Below, in pieces: positions 45,011 to 57,000 of a stretch of 64,000 bases of DNA; positions within the stretch are counted from its first letter, which is position 1, and the number at the start of each line of letters is the position of its first letter. This stretch comes from Psococerastis gibbosa. Its lineage: Eukaryota; Arthropoda; Insecta; Psocodea; Psocidae. The translations under genes were made by a program, and so were the position numbers. The stretch spans positions 18,251,419-18,315,418 of the forward strand of contig OZ020486.1 of assembly GCA_963971405.1 (NCBI GenBank), in the 5' to 3' direction. The notes under the pieces are model-generated. The model searched no databases. It was not told the DNA's origin and saw nothing but the letters and a program-made list of their open reading frames with translations.

Positions 45011-47255
45011 AGAACAATAGACAGACACACCAGATGTTGTAGATATTGTCAGATTTTTATGAAACTTGGCACGAAAATTTATCATACAAATGTCTTGATC
45101 GAGTTCTTCGTAAACCAGCTTGATCCAAGATGGTGGCCTATTGAAACCTTATAAAATTCATATCTCAGTTAGTATTGGTCGCAGAGGTATGAATTAAATT
45201 CTGACTGAAAGCCCGTATTATTATCTACGATAATGGTAATCAACACTACGACTAATCAACGATTTCAAGGTGGCGTCCATTCAAAGTGAAAATAATGTGA
45301 TAATTAAAAGTTCATAGTTGTCATTGTTTACGAAGTTTGGTGCACAAGAGTGTTTTGTATGTTGATGCTGTGGTCGGGAAAAGAATGAAGTATTTTTATA
45401 TTTTTATTACATACACGTAGGCCTACATCAGTAAATATAATTAGTAAATATTTATTCTATGGCCTACATAGATGAAAAGCTGGGTCTGCGCTTGTATGGA
45501 ATCACCCTACACCTGATCGGCCAGAGCCGAAAGGGATTTTTTTATGTATGTACATAAGGTCGATTGGAATGCCGGTGAATGGTTTTCGGCGGCATCAGCT
45601 CAACGTCAGAAATCTACTGAAGTAGACTGTGGTTTTGCACCAACTTATTTGCTCCATTCACAGATTTCCTGATGTTTTATCGTTCTTCGTATCGTCATTG
45701 TACCGGGTCTCATGGTAAACACGTATATTGCGAATTTTCATTCACAGCTTCTGATGCACAGGCGTACATGCATGATTTTCTGCGATTTTATTAGGTACTT
45801 GATTTACTTGTGTTTTTGTGCATCATGTACTAGTACTTATGTAGTGTGTGTGTGTGTGCTGGCCGTAGACCTTATCATATTCGTGTTCTTATCGTAGTAT
45901 AGATTTTTACATTGTCGACCCTAAAAACATGCCTACATGCCATCGGTTCTAGCATTTTAATCATAATTTTATTATGAGGAATGTAATATATTTTACGACT
46001 TGCTTAATGGTCTGTACTCCACCAGTGTACAATCCTCAGGTTATGTCTTTTTTTATCATTTGTCTCCCATGTGTCGCTTATAAGTAACAAGAGCTCCAAA
46101 AGGGGTCCGCGAATTCAATTCTATATCAATTGATTGAATAAACTTATATATTGTCAATTCCAAATCATTTTTATCATGGTGTTGCGAGTTCCTATTAGTA
46201 CCGTATTTACTATCTTTGCACTAAGAAGGAAGCTGTTGATTATTTTATCGCTAATGGGTCCGGGAAAACGTTTTTATGATAAAATAATCCAATCAAAATA
46301 AATACTGTACTGCCTATGTCAGTGACAATATATATACAATAGTAATTGTAAAATTGGATGTGATGCCACAGAGCATACTTAGACACTTAGGCCCGGGCCT
46401 ACATCGCTTAGCAATGTTTTCTTGAGGAGTATTGACGCAGCGCTATGCATTGAAACATAGGGGTACCGTCTTACTGTGTAACTGAATTAAAAATTATTTA
46501 CCGTTCTTATTGTTATACAGAGGGGTGGTACCCACATGTTGTAATGCATAGCGGTACGCCAGTTATCCCCACGAAAACTTTTCTAATGAACCCATGAACA
46601 TCATCTACCATCGACAACAGGCGAAATCCTGGTTACGTGCCTGATATCTGAAAGTTTTGGCTAGGAATATTTCGTGGCACTGATACTTTCCAAGCGATCG
46701 TGGGACCGGGCCTTAGCTTATGGGTCACATCTTATGTGTTAAATTGCTAAACAAATATTAAAAACTATGAAATACAATAAAAGTATTCGCGCTATTTCGT
46801 TTGGTTTCCAATTCTTCCGCCATTTTGTAAATTAGGCTGTGTTTCGTAGATGTCTTCATCTTTTCATTATAAAATGTAGTACCAATTTCTTTTATTTTAC
46901 TTAATTAAATTCAAGATTATGTACCTCCACAACCAAGCCTGGGTGCCTGGGACAGAAGCTTATTGGCTTTTTTCTCTGTTATTATAAATATTTCAATTTT
47001 TCCCACAAATTTGTAACTGAGCCAGAAATACCCTGGAAAGTTAATACTTCCCCCACCCCTATATCTTGGATGATGAGTGTGATTAGCTGACTTGAGTGAC
47101 TTAACCAGCCGGAGCCGGCAACCTAGAACTGAATGTGTGGCAACATTATATTATGAAGACAGCCGCCAACCTCGTTAAATCTGACGGTTGATTGGAATTC
47201 AACCCCAAGTAAAAGTGTATAACGCGGCTAAGAAAGTTTTCCAAAACTATGACGT

Positions 47256-47422
47256 CTTCTTCTTCAGCCAACGCCCGTCCTTGGCTGGTTGGCCATTTGA
47301 CGCCATGCCGCGTTATAGAGCTGGGCCAATCCCTCCTGTGTCTCAGTTCGGTTTTCTACCTCAGTGCCAGTGCAGCTGAATAGGTGATTCCCCTCCCCTT
47401 GGAAGCAGAGGGGGCAGAGGAG
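47256..47422 (-). mobile_element. LINE 3' end with (AAG)n tail and 12-bp target duplication
   Basis: AAACTATGACGT lies at 47244-47255 and 47423-47434. The minus-strand frame ends YNAAWRQMANQPRTGVG and stop, the same ending as the poly(A)-tailed copy at 9.0 kb ([12 protein letters not shown]), and then runs into AAGAAGAAG. Confidence 0.88.
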
Positions 47423-48513
47423 AAACTATGACGTGGTATGTTTGCTGCGAAAGAAAATAATTAACTATGCTGTAGTGGAGATGTTTCGTACTAGTGATGT
47501 TCATAGTACTGCAGCACACCCGCAGAATCCGCTAAACTGCTTGTGTGCATAAGTGTTACGCGTTTAATAAAAGGAGACTTATATAGAGAATTAGGCGACA
47601 TTGAACACGTTTTTTTATTTTCGGTGTGAAATGAAATGAAACGAAATGAAAAAACGACTTTATTGCAAACAAAAGGCGAACAATAAGACTATAAAGTCTT
47701 GTTTTCATGCTAACTGCCTGGGGCAGTTTTATAACTAAAAAAAAGAGGAACGTCAAAGACAAATTTGCAACTGTATTGCTAAATTCAGGGCAAATACTTA
47801 TTGGTTCCATGTGACGTGAAAGAACGTATCCCACACTGCGAAGGGGAAGGATGAGGTGTAGATCGACGGAGGAGCGGTTCGTTTGTGAATGGTTAGTTAC
47901 CCTTCCCTTAACACAGAAGACTGTAAGGAACAAACGCAATTTTAAGCGACAAGTCAGTTGCTATCAGTATTATCTGTTAACGACATTGTTTTCCCAGTGA
48001 AATGAATTGGTCAGACAGCGACCTCTACATCGTGGTCAATATTTGGTTTGTCCTTGGTTCATTCAAATAGACGAGATAGTATATACATGCAGGGTGTCGT
48101 AACGAGTCTGACCTATGGCTTTCATATAACAGGACTCATCAAAGTCATCTCTCTGAAGTTCCTGAAGCCAAATGTATTGGCGGGAAATAGTTACGGCCTA
48201 TTTGTATGAGTTTAATTTTGGGCGAAAATATTGTCGGAAATGCAAACAGTCTATTTTACGAGAGAGGCGGCTGTGATGGTAAGCTCAAACATATCGTGAG
48301 CTGTTCGACTGTTTAAATCAAATTGGACGAATACTGTGATAAAGGTGTTTCGCATTTAGTTTGGTACCTTTTAAAACAAAAAGTGTAAGTACCAATTACC
48401 ACGATAATGTAGAAACGGGTGGATCGGTACAAAACGTCGTCACTGTCAGATTTGAGGCCTTTTTTATATAGACGCGAAACTAATACGAAGGGAACTAAAC
48501 TGTATACAATAAC

Positions 48514-48698
48514 GACTTCGATGGCCAGGTGGTAGCGTGCTTGCACTTGTGCGAGTCTCTACACGCCATGCGATCGGAGACGTGTCGTTACTCGACACAA
48601 GTACCCCTTATTAGGTAACTTAGTGAGGCGACTGAAGAGGTCAATTGGATACATTCATTGAATTGTTTGTATGCGATTAACCTTAAAAAAAAAAAAAG
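48514..48698 (+). repeat. SINE family E, copy 2 with poly(A) tail
   Basis: GACTTCGATGGCCAGGTGGT, GCACTTGTGCGAGTCTC, GCGATCGGAGACGTGTCG, GAAGAGGTCAATTGGATACA, ATGCGATTAACC, then a run of A. This is the most complete copy. Confidence 0.82.
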
Positions 48699-48928
48699 TT
48701 ATACCGTATTTATTGATTCTCATAAACACCCGTCAGTAAAATTGGTTTGCAACATTTGGAATATATTTGCAACATTTGGAATATATTTGTAACTATATTA
48801 TTATATACATATACTGTATATGTATATTAAAACGTCCTTCATATTCTCAAGAAATTTTTTGTTCAAAAATAAGTCTATCAATCGAGGACTATGTAAAAAT
48901 ATGCTAGCCAATTATCAGACATGATTGG

Positions 48929-49637
48929 AAAGAACCGGTCCGAGTTTACTCGAACATGCTTTCCAATTTCTCAATTAGTAGATAGAGGTGGTAAATTCTA
49001 GATAGGTTAGACTAACACATTTCCACTCAGCAATAATGGCAGGACACGCAATGCATTTGAGCGTGAATTTTCTATCATTTAAAAAAAAAATTTTTTTTGG
49101 AAAGTAACCTGTCCGGTTTCGTTACTCAATTTAACACCTAAAACACGGCTGAAGGTGGAAATAATCGATGGAATGGTTTCGCAGAAAAATTATTTTTTAA
49201 TCATTTTTCGTTAAAATTAAGTTATCTTTATTTTTTTTTACCCCCAAAAGCAAACTATCAAGGGGCAAGCGACCCCCGCATTTTATTAACATTAATAACG
49301 ACTACAATATATGGGAGCCGTTTTTGAGAAATAATTTTTTTAGACGTATTTTTTTGGAGTTTTTTTTTAGAATAACCCCCCCCCCCCAAATTGAGTTAGC
49401 CCGAAATAAAAAAATTGTCTCGAGTTATGATTTTTGTGAACCTACATGCCAAATTTCATCAAAATCGACCGAGTAGTTTTACCGGAAATCGATGAACAGA
49501 CAGACAGATATTTCGTAAAAACCACTTTTTGGGGTTCCTGGGACCTCAAAACGTGTAAATCCGTTGAAATCTCGGAATCGGAAATTTGGACCTTCTCAAA
49601 GCTTTCCTTATACTACGTATAAATTGGAAAGCAATAA
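48929..49637 (-). repeat. Family A repeat, copy 5 (both ends intact)
   Basis: It runs from AAAGAACCGGTCCGAG to the hairpin CTTTCCTTATACTACGTATA and GGAAAGCAATAA, with all internal blocks and a C run at 49.38 kb. Confidence 0.92.
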
Positions 49638-50095
49638 CTCATCTGCTAGGGATGTGGGGACAAAAGTTCGGGATTTTACTATAGTTACTATTACATCCAT
49701 TTTTAATTCTGATGAAACCAAAAATAATATTGATTAGTCCACTTGCCCATTCTTGAAAATCATATTTATGTTTCAATTTTTTTTGAGACGACAGTGAAAG
49801 GTTTCTCTATGCACACAGTCGATTCGAACGCCAGGGATTCGCTGAGAAATGTATTATGGGGACAAAATTGACTGCTCAACTTGAGCCGACTTTTGTCGCA
49901 GGTGCACGGTTTTCCCCTCGACACGCCAGAAGACACCAGTGAACTAGGAATTTTCTAGCCCCATTGATGACAAATTTCTCAGTGGATCACGGGTGACCGA
50001 ATCACGCGTGTGTACCCCCTTATGGTGAGGAAGGCGTTACCTCCCTAAATAAGATTTTGATTAGCTTTAGATTAATTATTGTATTTCTGTTGCAG

Positions 50096-50157
50096 GAACA
50101 ATAGGAACACTGGAGGCCGGAGTAAGTGACGTTGTGCCCCGCTACTGGACTGCCAAA
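50096..50157 (+). CDS. Candidate isolated internal coding exon, unrecognised protein
   Basis: A good acceptor (ATTTCTGTTGCAG) precedes it and a consensus donor (GTAAGT) follows. Only one of the three frames is open through the 62 bp: after a split codon it reads TIGTLEAGVSDVVPRYWTAK, which implies entry in phase 1 and exit in phase 0. The composition is more balanced and CpG-containing than the flanks. No partner exons are identified, and I do not recognise the protein. It could belong to a plus-strand gene starting at the 36.5-kb promoter-like block, but that is a guess. A chance exon look-alike is the main alternative. Confidence 0.38.
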
Positions 50158-50184
50158 GTAAGTCTTTCATTTTACTATAATAAA

Positions 50185-50960
50185 TTAAGAGACAATCAGA
50201 AGGGGGAAAGCCTCATAAGGTGCCCATTCCATTGACCGGCTAGGGCTATTTCCAAAACGGTGACGTGGTAGCAGACACTCAAGACTTAGGTGGCGTTTCC
50301 ACCGATCTCGCATTGCAGAATTGACGGAAATGTTTATTTTCCTATATGCCATAGTTAAAATTGATCAATGATCATACAGTAAAATCACAAACAAACAAAC
50401 TAAAATTAAAAAATGGCTTCATGGGATATGTTAATTACAAACATTTTAATAGATTTCTATAAAAAGAAAAACAAACATTTCCGTCAATGTCACTTGCAAT
50501 CTGCAATGCGATGTCGGTGGAGACGCTACCTAAGTCTTGAGTGTCTGCTACCACGTCACCGTTTTGGAAATAGCCCTAGCCGGTCAATGGAATGGGCGCC
50601 TAAGTGTAAAAATCAAATATCTCATGAAAGACTAGTCGTCGAGTTGTCAAAAATATCAGCAAGTACAGAAGTAATTTTTCTGCGCATTTTGATATCTGAT
50701 AATATAATGAACCTCTTTCTACCACAGATTGCACCAAGAGCGCCATATTTATTGAATTTGATTTGAGCAAAACACGATTGGCGTGGTAGTCCCGAGGAAA
50801 GAGTTCAAGAACTGTGGCCAATTGATATCAGATATCGCCCACATGTCATATCGAAATGTAGTTAATTTCTGTTAATTTAATGGAAAATGTTGATGTTTCT
50901 ACGATCGATATATTTTCCTGTGAAAATCGGCTTTGTACGAAAACGCGTAGTAAGGCACAG
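50185..50960 (+). repeat. Family D long interspersed repeat, copy 3, split by a foldback MITE
   Basis: The repeat runs GAGACAATCAGAAGGGGGAA to CCTCATAA, is interrupted at 50219-50600, and resumes with AAAAATCAAATATCTCATGA, through GAGTTCAAGAACTGTGGCCA to TATCGAAATGTAG. Confidence 0.8.
50219..50600. mobile_element. Foldback Harbinger-like MITE with TAA duplication (382 bp), inside family D
   Basis: TAA flanks it at 50216-50218 and 50601-50603. Arms of about 120 bp are inverted: GG(T/C)GCCCATTCCATTGACCG, CTAGGGCTATTTCCAAAACG, GTGACGTGGTAGCAGACACT, CAAGACTTAGGT. The family D copy at 15.87 kb shows the empty site with a single TAA. Confidence 0.93.
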
Positions 50961-51084
50961 CCCCACTACCCGTTTTTGTTTGCACAAGGTCAAATTTTAC
51001 TGGAAACTATGAATTGAATGCCCTATAAGGTTTGGAAGGCGTGGAATAAATGCCAGGGTAGGTCCAACGTCCACGTCTTCCAAA

Positions 51085-51352
51085 GGCGGCCATTCCGCCG
51101 GCAAATTTACTTCATTTGTGATTTTGTCATTGACGTTTGTTTTGGTTTAAGGAGACTATTATGTAGATACTTAACTTATCTATTATAAATTAAGTTATAA
51201 TATGGTAGCAGACATAATTAATAGGTCTCTACCATATTATAACTTAATTTACAATAGATAAGTTAAGTATCTACCTATTAGTCTCCTTAAAACAAAACAA
51301 ACGTCAATGACAAAATCACAAATGAAGTAAATTCGCCGGTGGAATGGCGGCC
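51085..51352. mobile_element. Foldback MITE with near-perfect 130-bp arms (268 bp)
   Basis: Arms GGCGGCCATTCCGCCGGC, AATTTACTTCATTTGTGATT, TTGTCATTGACGTTTGTTTT and TTAACTTATCTATT are inverted. The centre is ATATGGTAGCAGACATAATT. Tips and centre link it to the other GGCGCC foldbacks. The flanks show only AA in common. Confidence 0.88.
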
Positions 51353-52762
51353 AATACAGTGTTAGTGACGGCCACATGCTATGTATCGGAGTGAAGGGAG
51401 CATATCATTTACTTTATGGCATCTCTAAAATGGCTCATCAGTCAGTCAACATTCCTATCAAATTTGACTTAATGCAAAAGGCGGATAGTCAAAACAGCTC
51501 ACCATTAGGTGCAATGTCACATTGGATTATGTTGCTATGTAAAGTAGAGTAGGGATGCAGTGTCACACTCACCTCCTACATAATACATGTATAAGCTCAG
51601 TTCAGTGTGAAGGAGGAAACATAGTTTCGGTTCGATGGTGGTACATATCCCTATAGCTGTTGAAACTTCTGGCTAAAACTTAGAGATAATCGCAGGATTC
51701 GGTACAATCCATTTTTTTTTTCAATAAGTCTAATTTCACAAGAAATATTGGCTATAAACTAGTTGAAGGGAGAAGTGTTCCTTTACAGTGTGATATTATT
51801 TTATCACCGTCCACCAGGCACGACCACTATCTGTTTTTATTCAAATGAAGTTCCTTAAGAATAAGCTTACAGACTGATGCACAATTGCAGATGTCTGCTT
51901 CCTCAAAACACTCCGTTAATGATGCCACAGAGTTAAATTTAACTAGGAAAAATATAAATTACTTTTGCATAATGTTATAGATAATTCAAGTACGTCTTAT
52001 TGTTTTAATGCGATTTGTTTTTAATTTAATAATATGTTTTTAAGAGTGTCTTTCGTTGTTTTGTGTGCATGTTAGTAGCCCGCTCACTGATGGTTAAGGA
52101 GGCCTACAATAAGAGAATGTGGAACGTAGAACAGAACATTGGCTCACCAAAATCTGTTGATTTTATTGAATTTACTAAGCAAGTTATTGCAGAATTTGTC
52201 TATATTCAAGTTGTAGTGGACTATTTCATACATCATATTTTAAGGTAATTTTATTTGAGGCACAGCAGTTCTTTCAGGAAAGTCACTGGGACTGAAATAT
52301 CCCCCAGTAAAGTTAGTGGAATAATTATAACACAAACAATTAAAAATACCCTATGGCGTAGGAAATAGTCTTATACAACTTGATTAATTGATAACTTGCT
52401 TATTAAGTTCAATAAAACATTAAGTATTTATATTAAGTAAGGTATTTTGGTGTTCAGTTTTCTACGCCCCATTGCTCGATATCCTCTTAACAAAAACATA
52501 CTAAAATTTAATTAATTAATATTATTACATACGACTGTATGCATCAAAATGTATGAGTTAAGCTGCTGCTTTTCTCAATGAATGTTTTTATTCTAATATT
52601 TATGTTTCCATCACTATTCGATTTTGTATTCTGTACAATACTCCGTAGGACCGTATTTTTTAATGAATTATTATATTACTGTCCTGTCCTATGGGCCCAC
52701 ACCGTGGCCTGGGACTGTGTCCATATTCTATACTACTACTACTACTATATTACTAGATATTA

Positions 52763-52902
52763 GGCGCTTATTCCATCAACGTCAATATTGATAGTAAATG
52801 TAGTATTGACGTGGTAGCAGACATTAAAGACAGTCTAAAAATGTCTGCTACCACGTCAATACTACATTTACTATCACTATTGACGTTGGTGGAATAAGCG
52901 CC
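52763..52902. mobile_element. Compact foldback MITE, almost a perfect palindrome (140 bp)
   Basis: GGCGCTTATTCCATCAACGT to its inverted copy at the right end, with TGACGTGGTAGCAGACATTA next to a 14-bp spacer. Outer trinucleotides are TTA and TAA. Confidence 0.92.
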
Positions 52903-53763
52903 TAAGCTGACTTTCGCTCTTTGCATGAATTATATTCTACTCCTTTATTGGAGGAACAACAATAAAATTGATCAACATATTGTGTAGGAGTAAACATGTT
53001 ATGCTTTGTAAAATATATAGCCTATTAGACATTTGTCCACCTGGGGACTCAGGAGTTTCCAAGTATTATTCTTCATTGAGAACTGAACCTTTGTGAAAGA
53101 TTATGAATAGGGTTTGATGAGGTAATAGTAAAATCCCTTAGGGTCGTCTATTGGGATAATGCCTACCCCTGTCCAGGTACGTTTAAACACAGTAGCAGAC
53201 CATGGTATACAAGGCCTGCTCGCTTATCATATGGCGCGCTTCATGTCTGCTCGGCCCCTTCATGGAACCAGCGTTTTATAACTTATAAGCCGCTTCTGAG
53301 ACGGTCCTGGTTTCGAATTCGAGGTGGGTCGTTCTTACTGGAGCCGTTCCTAAGAGCGGTTGTTGAGCTAGGAACTAGTTGCAACGTCTCCCGGATACAA
53401 AAATATTAGGTTCTTGAGGAACGCAATTCTAAATGGGGATTTCCGGTCAGTTACTTAAAAAGTTCTTATTCCACGGAAAATTAGTAACAAATTAGTGTTA
53501 ATGATAATATTTTTTTACTTATTTTTACATAAGCTAACCATTGGCAAACTGGTTACTATAGAGTATGGACAGGGCACGATTACTTGTCACCAGTATTGGG
53601 ATTGGGCCTAAGCCAGGAACTGGTTCCTAAAAGAACGCGTATTAGGAACCGTTATTCTTGAATCACTGGAACTGGTAACGCAATCTGAAAAAAACAGGAA
53701 CGGCCACCTCTATTTCGAATCCTCTTGAAGCATATACGGTATATTTTATGTTTGTGCAGGTAC

Positions 53764-54083
53764 CAGAGGCGTGAAGTTTTAGCATGATGGCGGGGGCAAA
53801 ACTAAATAGACCATATGACGTCATCGGGCAGGATCAGGAAAAATTGAAAATATAAGTGCAAAATAGTAGGGTTTTACGCATTTTAATAGTAGTAAAGCAT
53901 AGCTGTAGATTTTACAAAGCTAACAAAGGAATGCTTATATGGATATTCATATTGCTGCAAAGGGGCCCGGGGGTCTCCATGAACCACGTCATACATTGCT
54001 CGAGGCTGTGACCCCCCCCCCCCCCCCCAAAGGAGCTGGGTGGGAGCAAGATGGAGCGTGCCCCCGCCAACTTTACGCCCCTG
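53764..54083. mobile_element. Non-autonomous hAT element, 320 bp, 8-bp duplication
   Basis: GCAGGTAC at 53756-53763 and GCAGGCAC at 54084-54091 (7 of 8). Ends CAGAGGCGTGAAGTT and AACTTTACGCCCCTG, with a nearby GCGGGGGC/GCCCCCGC inverted pair. It is the uninterrupted relative of the element at 40.36-42.30 kb. A C run lies at 54.01 kb. Confidence 0.92.
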
Positions 54084-57000
54084 GCAGGCACAGTTTCAAA
54101 TCATTTAGAGTTAGACATATAGACATATACAAAAAATAATGAAATAGCAAGCAACGTGAGATTCATTGCAAACGTACAAAATACAATTTAACTTATAAAA
54201 ATTGAGAGTTTACTATCTGCCTGGTATGCGATTTAAATGTTTTATGAGACATGGAAGAAAGGTAACTGCCAAATTTTTTTTAGTTAATTCTCATAATCGG
54301 TAGTGGAAAGTCTTTCTCATTTTCTTTGGCAAAATAGCAGGCATATATAGTAAATGTATATTCCTGTGAGCTCTAGAAATTTCGGGGGCAAATGGGTTGA
54401 GGGGTATTTTTCCAAATTTTTGAAAAACAATATGGCGCTATAGCCGATTATGTAGTTTCTTGTTCCTCAGTGCCTATATTGGCCAAATCGCTCTTGGAAA
54501 ACCTTCTGAACTTTATAAACTTTGGTAATACATAATATACAATATTTACTTTCGTGAATCTGTTAAATTTACTAAATAATATTAATAATCTGAAAGGATT
54601 TGCCATGGATGATCTGAGGCACTCATATTAATTTATTATTATACTCATATATGCACAGGAAAGCATATGCACGAGTTCGCCCGTACCGGATATTTTATAC
54701 TTTATTATAATACCTATCAAATATTATGAGACATCAAGCCCTTCGCATGCGAGACTCAACAGATACTTTTAAATTTCTCTTTATTTTTGCTTGCAAGTGA
54801 ACTCTGACACGCGATTACTTGAGGGAGTTTATATGATGTGGTTAGCATAACCAAACAAATTGTTCCTATAGCCTTAGCGGTATCCTTTTATGATAATAAA
54901 ATAAATGTGGTTTCTGAAAACTTGCTTTCTTTGGCTGCTAGACATTATATTAGTATGGTTTCACAGCGGTTAACTTGGCAATGTGCATGGTTTGAATTGG
55001 GCATCGCAGTTGTTGTGGCTTTGCATGCAATCGACATGGGACTCGTGACTAGAGTTTACAGGCTACGTAACTTTCTTTTCCTACCATTCGATGGGAAACA
55101 CTATGACATTCGCAGTAAAGGCAATGGCCATTTTAATTACCTTCATTGCATGATATTAAGATTGAGGCAGGCATTAAGGTTTTGTCGGAAATTAGCCTAA
55201 ATGCAAAAATAAAACGCATACTGTGGTTGTAGAACACTACTCAATAACCTTGAAAAACTGATAATATGGGTAAATTTGGAGTACTGATTTGTTTGGCCCT
55301 CGTTGCACTCAACGCGTGGGTGGGCTCTCGATCGAGACTCGTATGATCCCGTACATTGTGCCTACCGTACTATTCTCGTCAACAGGCTTACTGTGCCCAG
55401 AAGGTGAATTATAATAAGACCACATCTCAGATAACCAGTAAGCACGGTAGTAACCACAACTTAATGTCCTAGTATCCGCTGCACTTGGTCCGTAAATTGC
55501 CTTTGCTATAGTGCTTAGTGGTTCTGTGGTTACATATGACATGCTCTTCTTATAAACTTACCTTGGCTTCAGTACTAAGCAAGGAGGTCCCCAAGTATAG
55601 ACGATGTACTGTGCATTAAAGGTAGTCTACTCCGCATCGTCTTATATGAGAGAATTCAGAGTTTGTGACGTTCTCAAGTTCCTATGTACTTATTCACCTG
55701 ATTATGCATCGCCAGGTGCCTATTGTCTTAACTTGGTTATAGGCTATTTAGAAGTAAAATTCTGCGCTGTGTGTTACGCCTATACAACCTGGAAAATCTG
55801 AAAAGTCCTCCACCCGGTGAGAAGGAATCTTTTACAATATATGTATGTGTGGTGAGTGACCAAGGACCCCTACTGTAAATTCTGAATCAGAATTAAATCA
55901 AAAGAAATATCCTCCTAGTCATAGTGTCATAGAAGACTATACGAGTAAAATGGTTTCCACTTTCTAGACTTTCCTTGAGTTCTGTACTCTGGGGCTGCTA
56001 GCTTAGTTTTTAGTTTCCATTTCTGAAATTAAACATAATTTGTCTTATGCCCATTCCAAGTAGTTTTATTTCTACTTTGACTTCTGACTTTCTTTGCGTT
56101 CGGATGTGCCGAGTAGCGATGTTGTTGGTCGTCGGACATAGCAGTGCGTTGTCAGCCGCGATGGTCTAGGACATCCGGTCGTCCGCGCAATTCAAAGAGT
56201 CCTCTGCGGACCCCTCTTGTGCTTTTGAAACCCCATCATTTTACACTGTCGCTCTCCATCCGCTAGAGCAGGAAGACAACCCTACCAATGCACTTTAGTC
56301 TAGTCGGCTCGCTTTTCTTATGACTCATAGAAATTCAGGCTAAAATGACCGGTACTATCGCTCAATCACCTGACTAGGGTTATGCTTCTTCTGCCTGCGG
56401 CCCCGACGCATTGAATTTTTATAAGTTGGTTGGAATGCACGCTTCAAGAGTATTGCGACCTTGGTCTTTTTATAGTTTGGGAAATGAACACGGGAACTCG
56501 TTTTTCTTACCATACTGTGTATTACAAATGAATGAAACGGGGCGCCGAGAAAAGGGGCGTAAGTGCGTTTCCCGTGAGGCCCAGGACCACACCCGGTCAA
56601 GTCTTGAGTTCACACAGTGTTGCTGCCAAGTATTGAGGCGTGTCCGACAGCTCATTGTAGTTCTAATGGAGTAGACTGTACTACTGTAGAGTGTAGAGGC
56701 ATATAATGCTAGTCTAGATAAAAAAGTAAAGGCTCTTTCAACGGATGGGGGGGGGGGGGTTAAATTATAAGGGACCATGGCAATTTCATGTTTGGAAAAA
56801 TTAAGGAACTGTGGAAAAGCATTTCTAGCTTCCCTAGTTCGGCTGTACTGGGAGGCTTACCAAAAGACCAATAAAGAGGTAACTAGTATGAATAGGCGAA
56901 GTAAATACCAAGTACTGAGGGCGGTTCCCACAAAGTGTAGGACTGTGTACCTAGAGTTCTATATAGGAGAGATTGGACATTCGAGAGCGCCAAAAATATT

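Larger units (their letters stand above)
36720..50095. other. Repeat-rich region, no certain gene
   Basis: Apart from the listed elements it holds inverted copies of a 150-bp repeat at about 39.34-39.50 and 45.20-45.37 kb (TTCAAAGTGAAAATAATGTG, GTTCATAGT), a CATGAACTTGTTCATG palindrome near 39.68 kb, a (GT)n run at 45.85 kb, and a duplicated 19-mer at 48.75-48.79 kb. Longer open frames at 38.4-38.8 and 39.7-40.05 kb lack recognisable domains. Confidence 0.5.

Noticed and set aside
54838-55200. 120-codon open frame on the plus strand
   Set aside because: Does not start at a convincing ATG, no domain, no similar sequence seen elsewhere; treated as chance.
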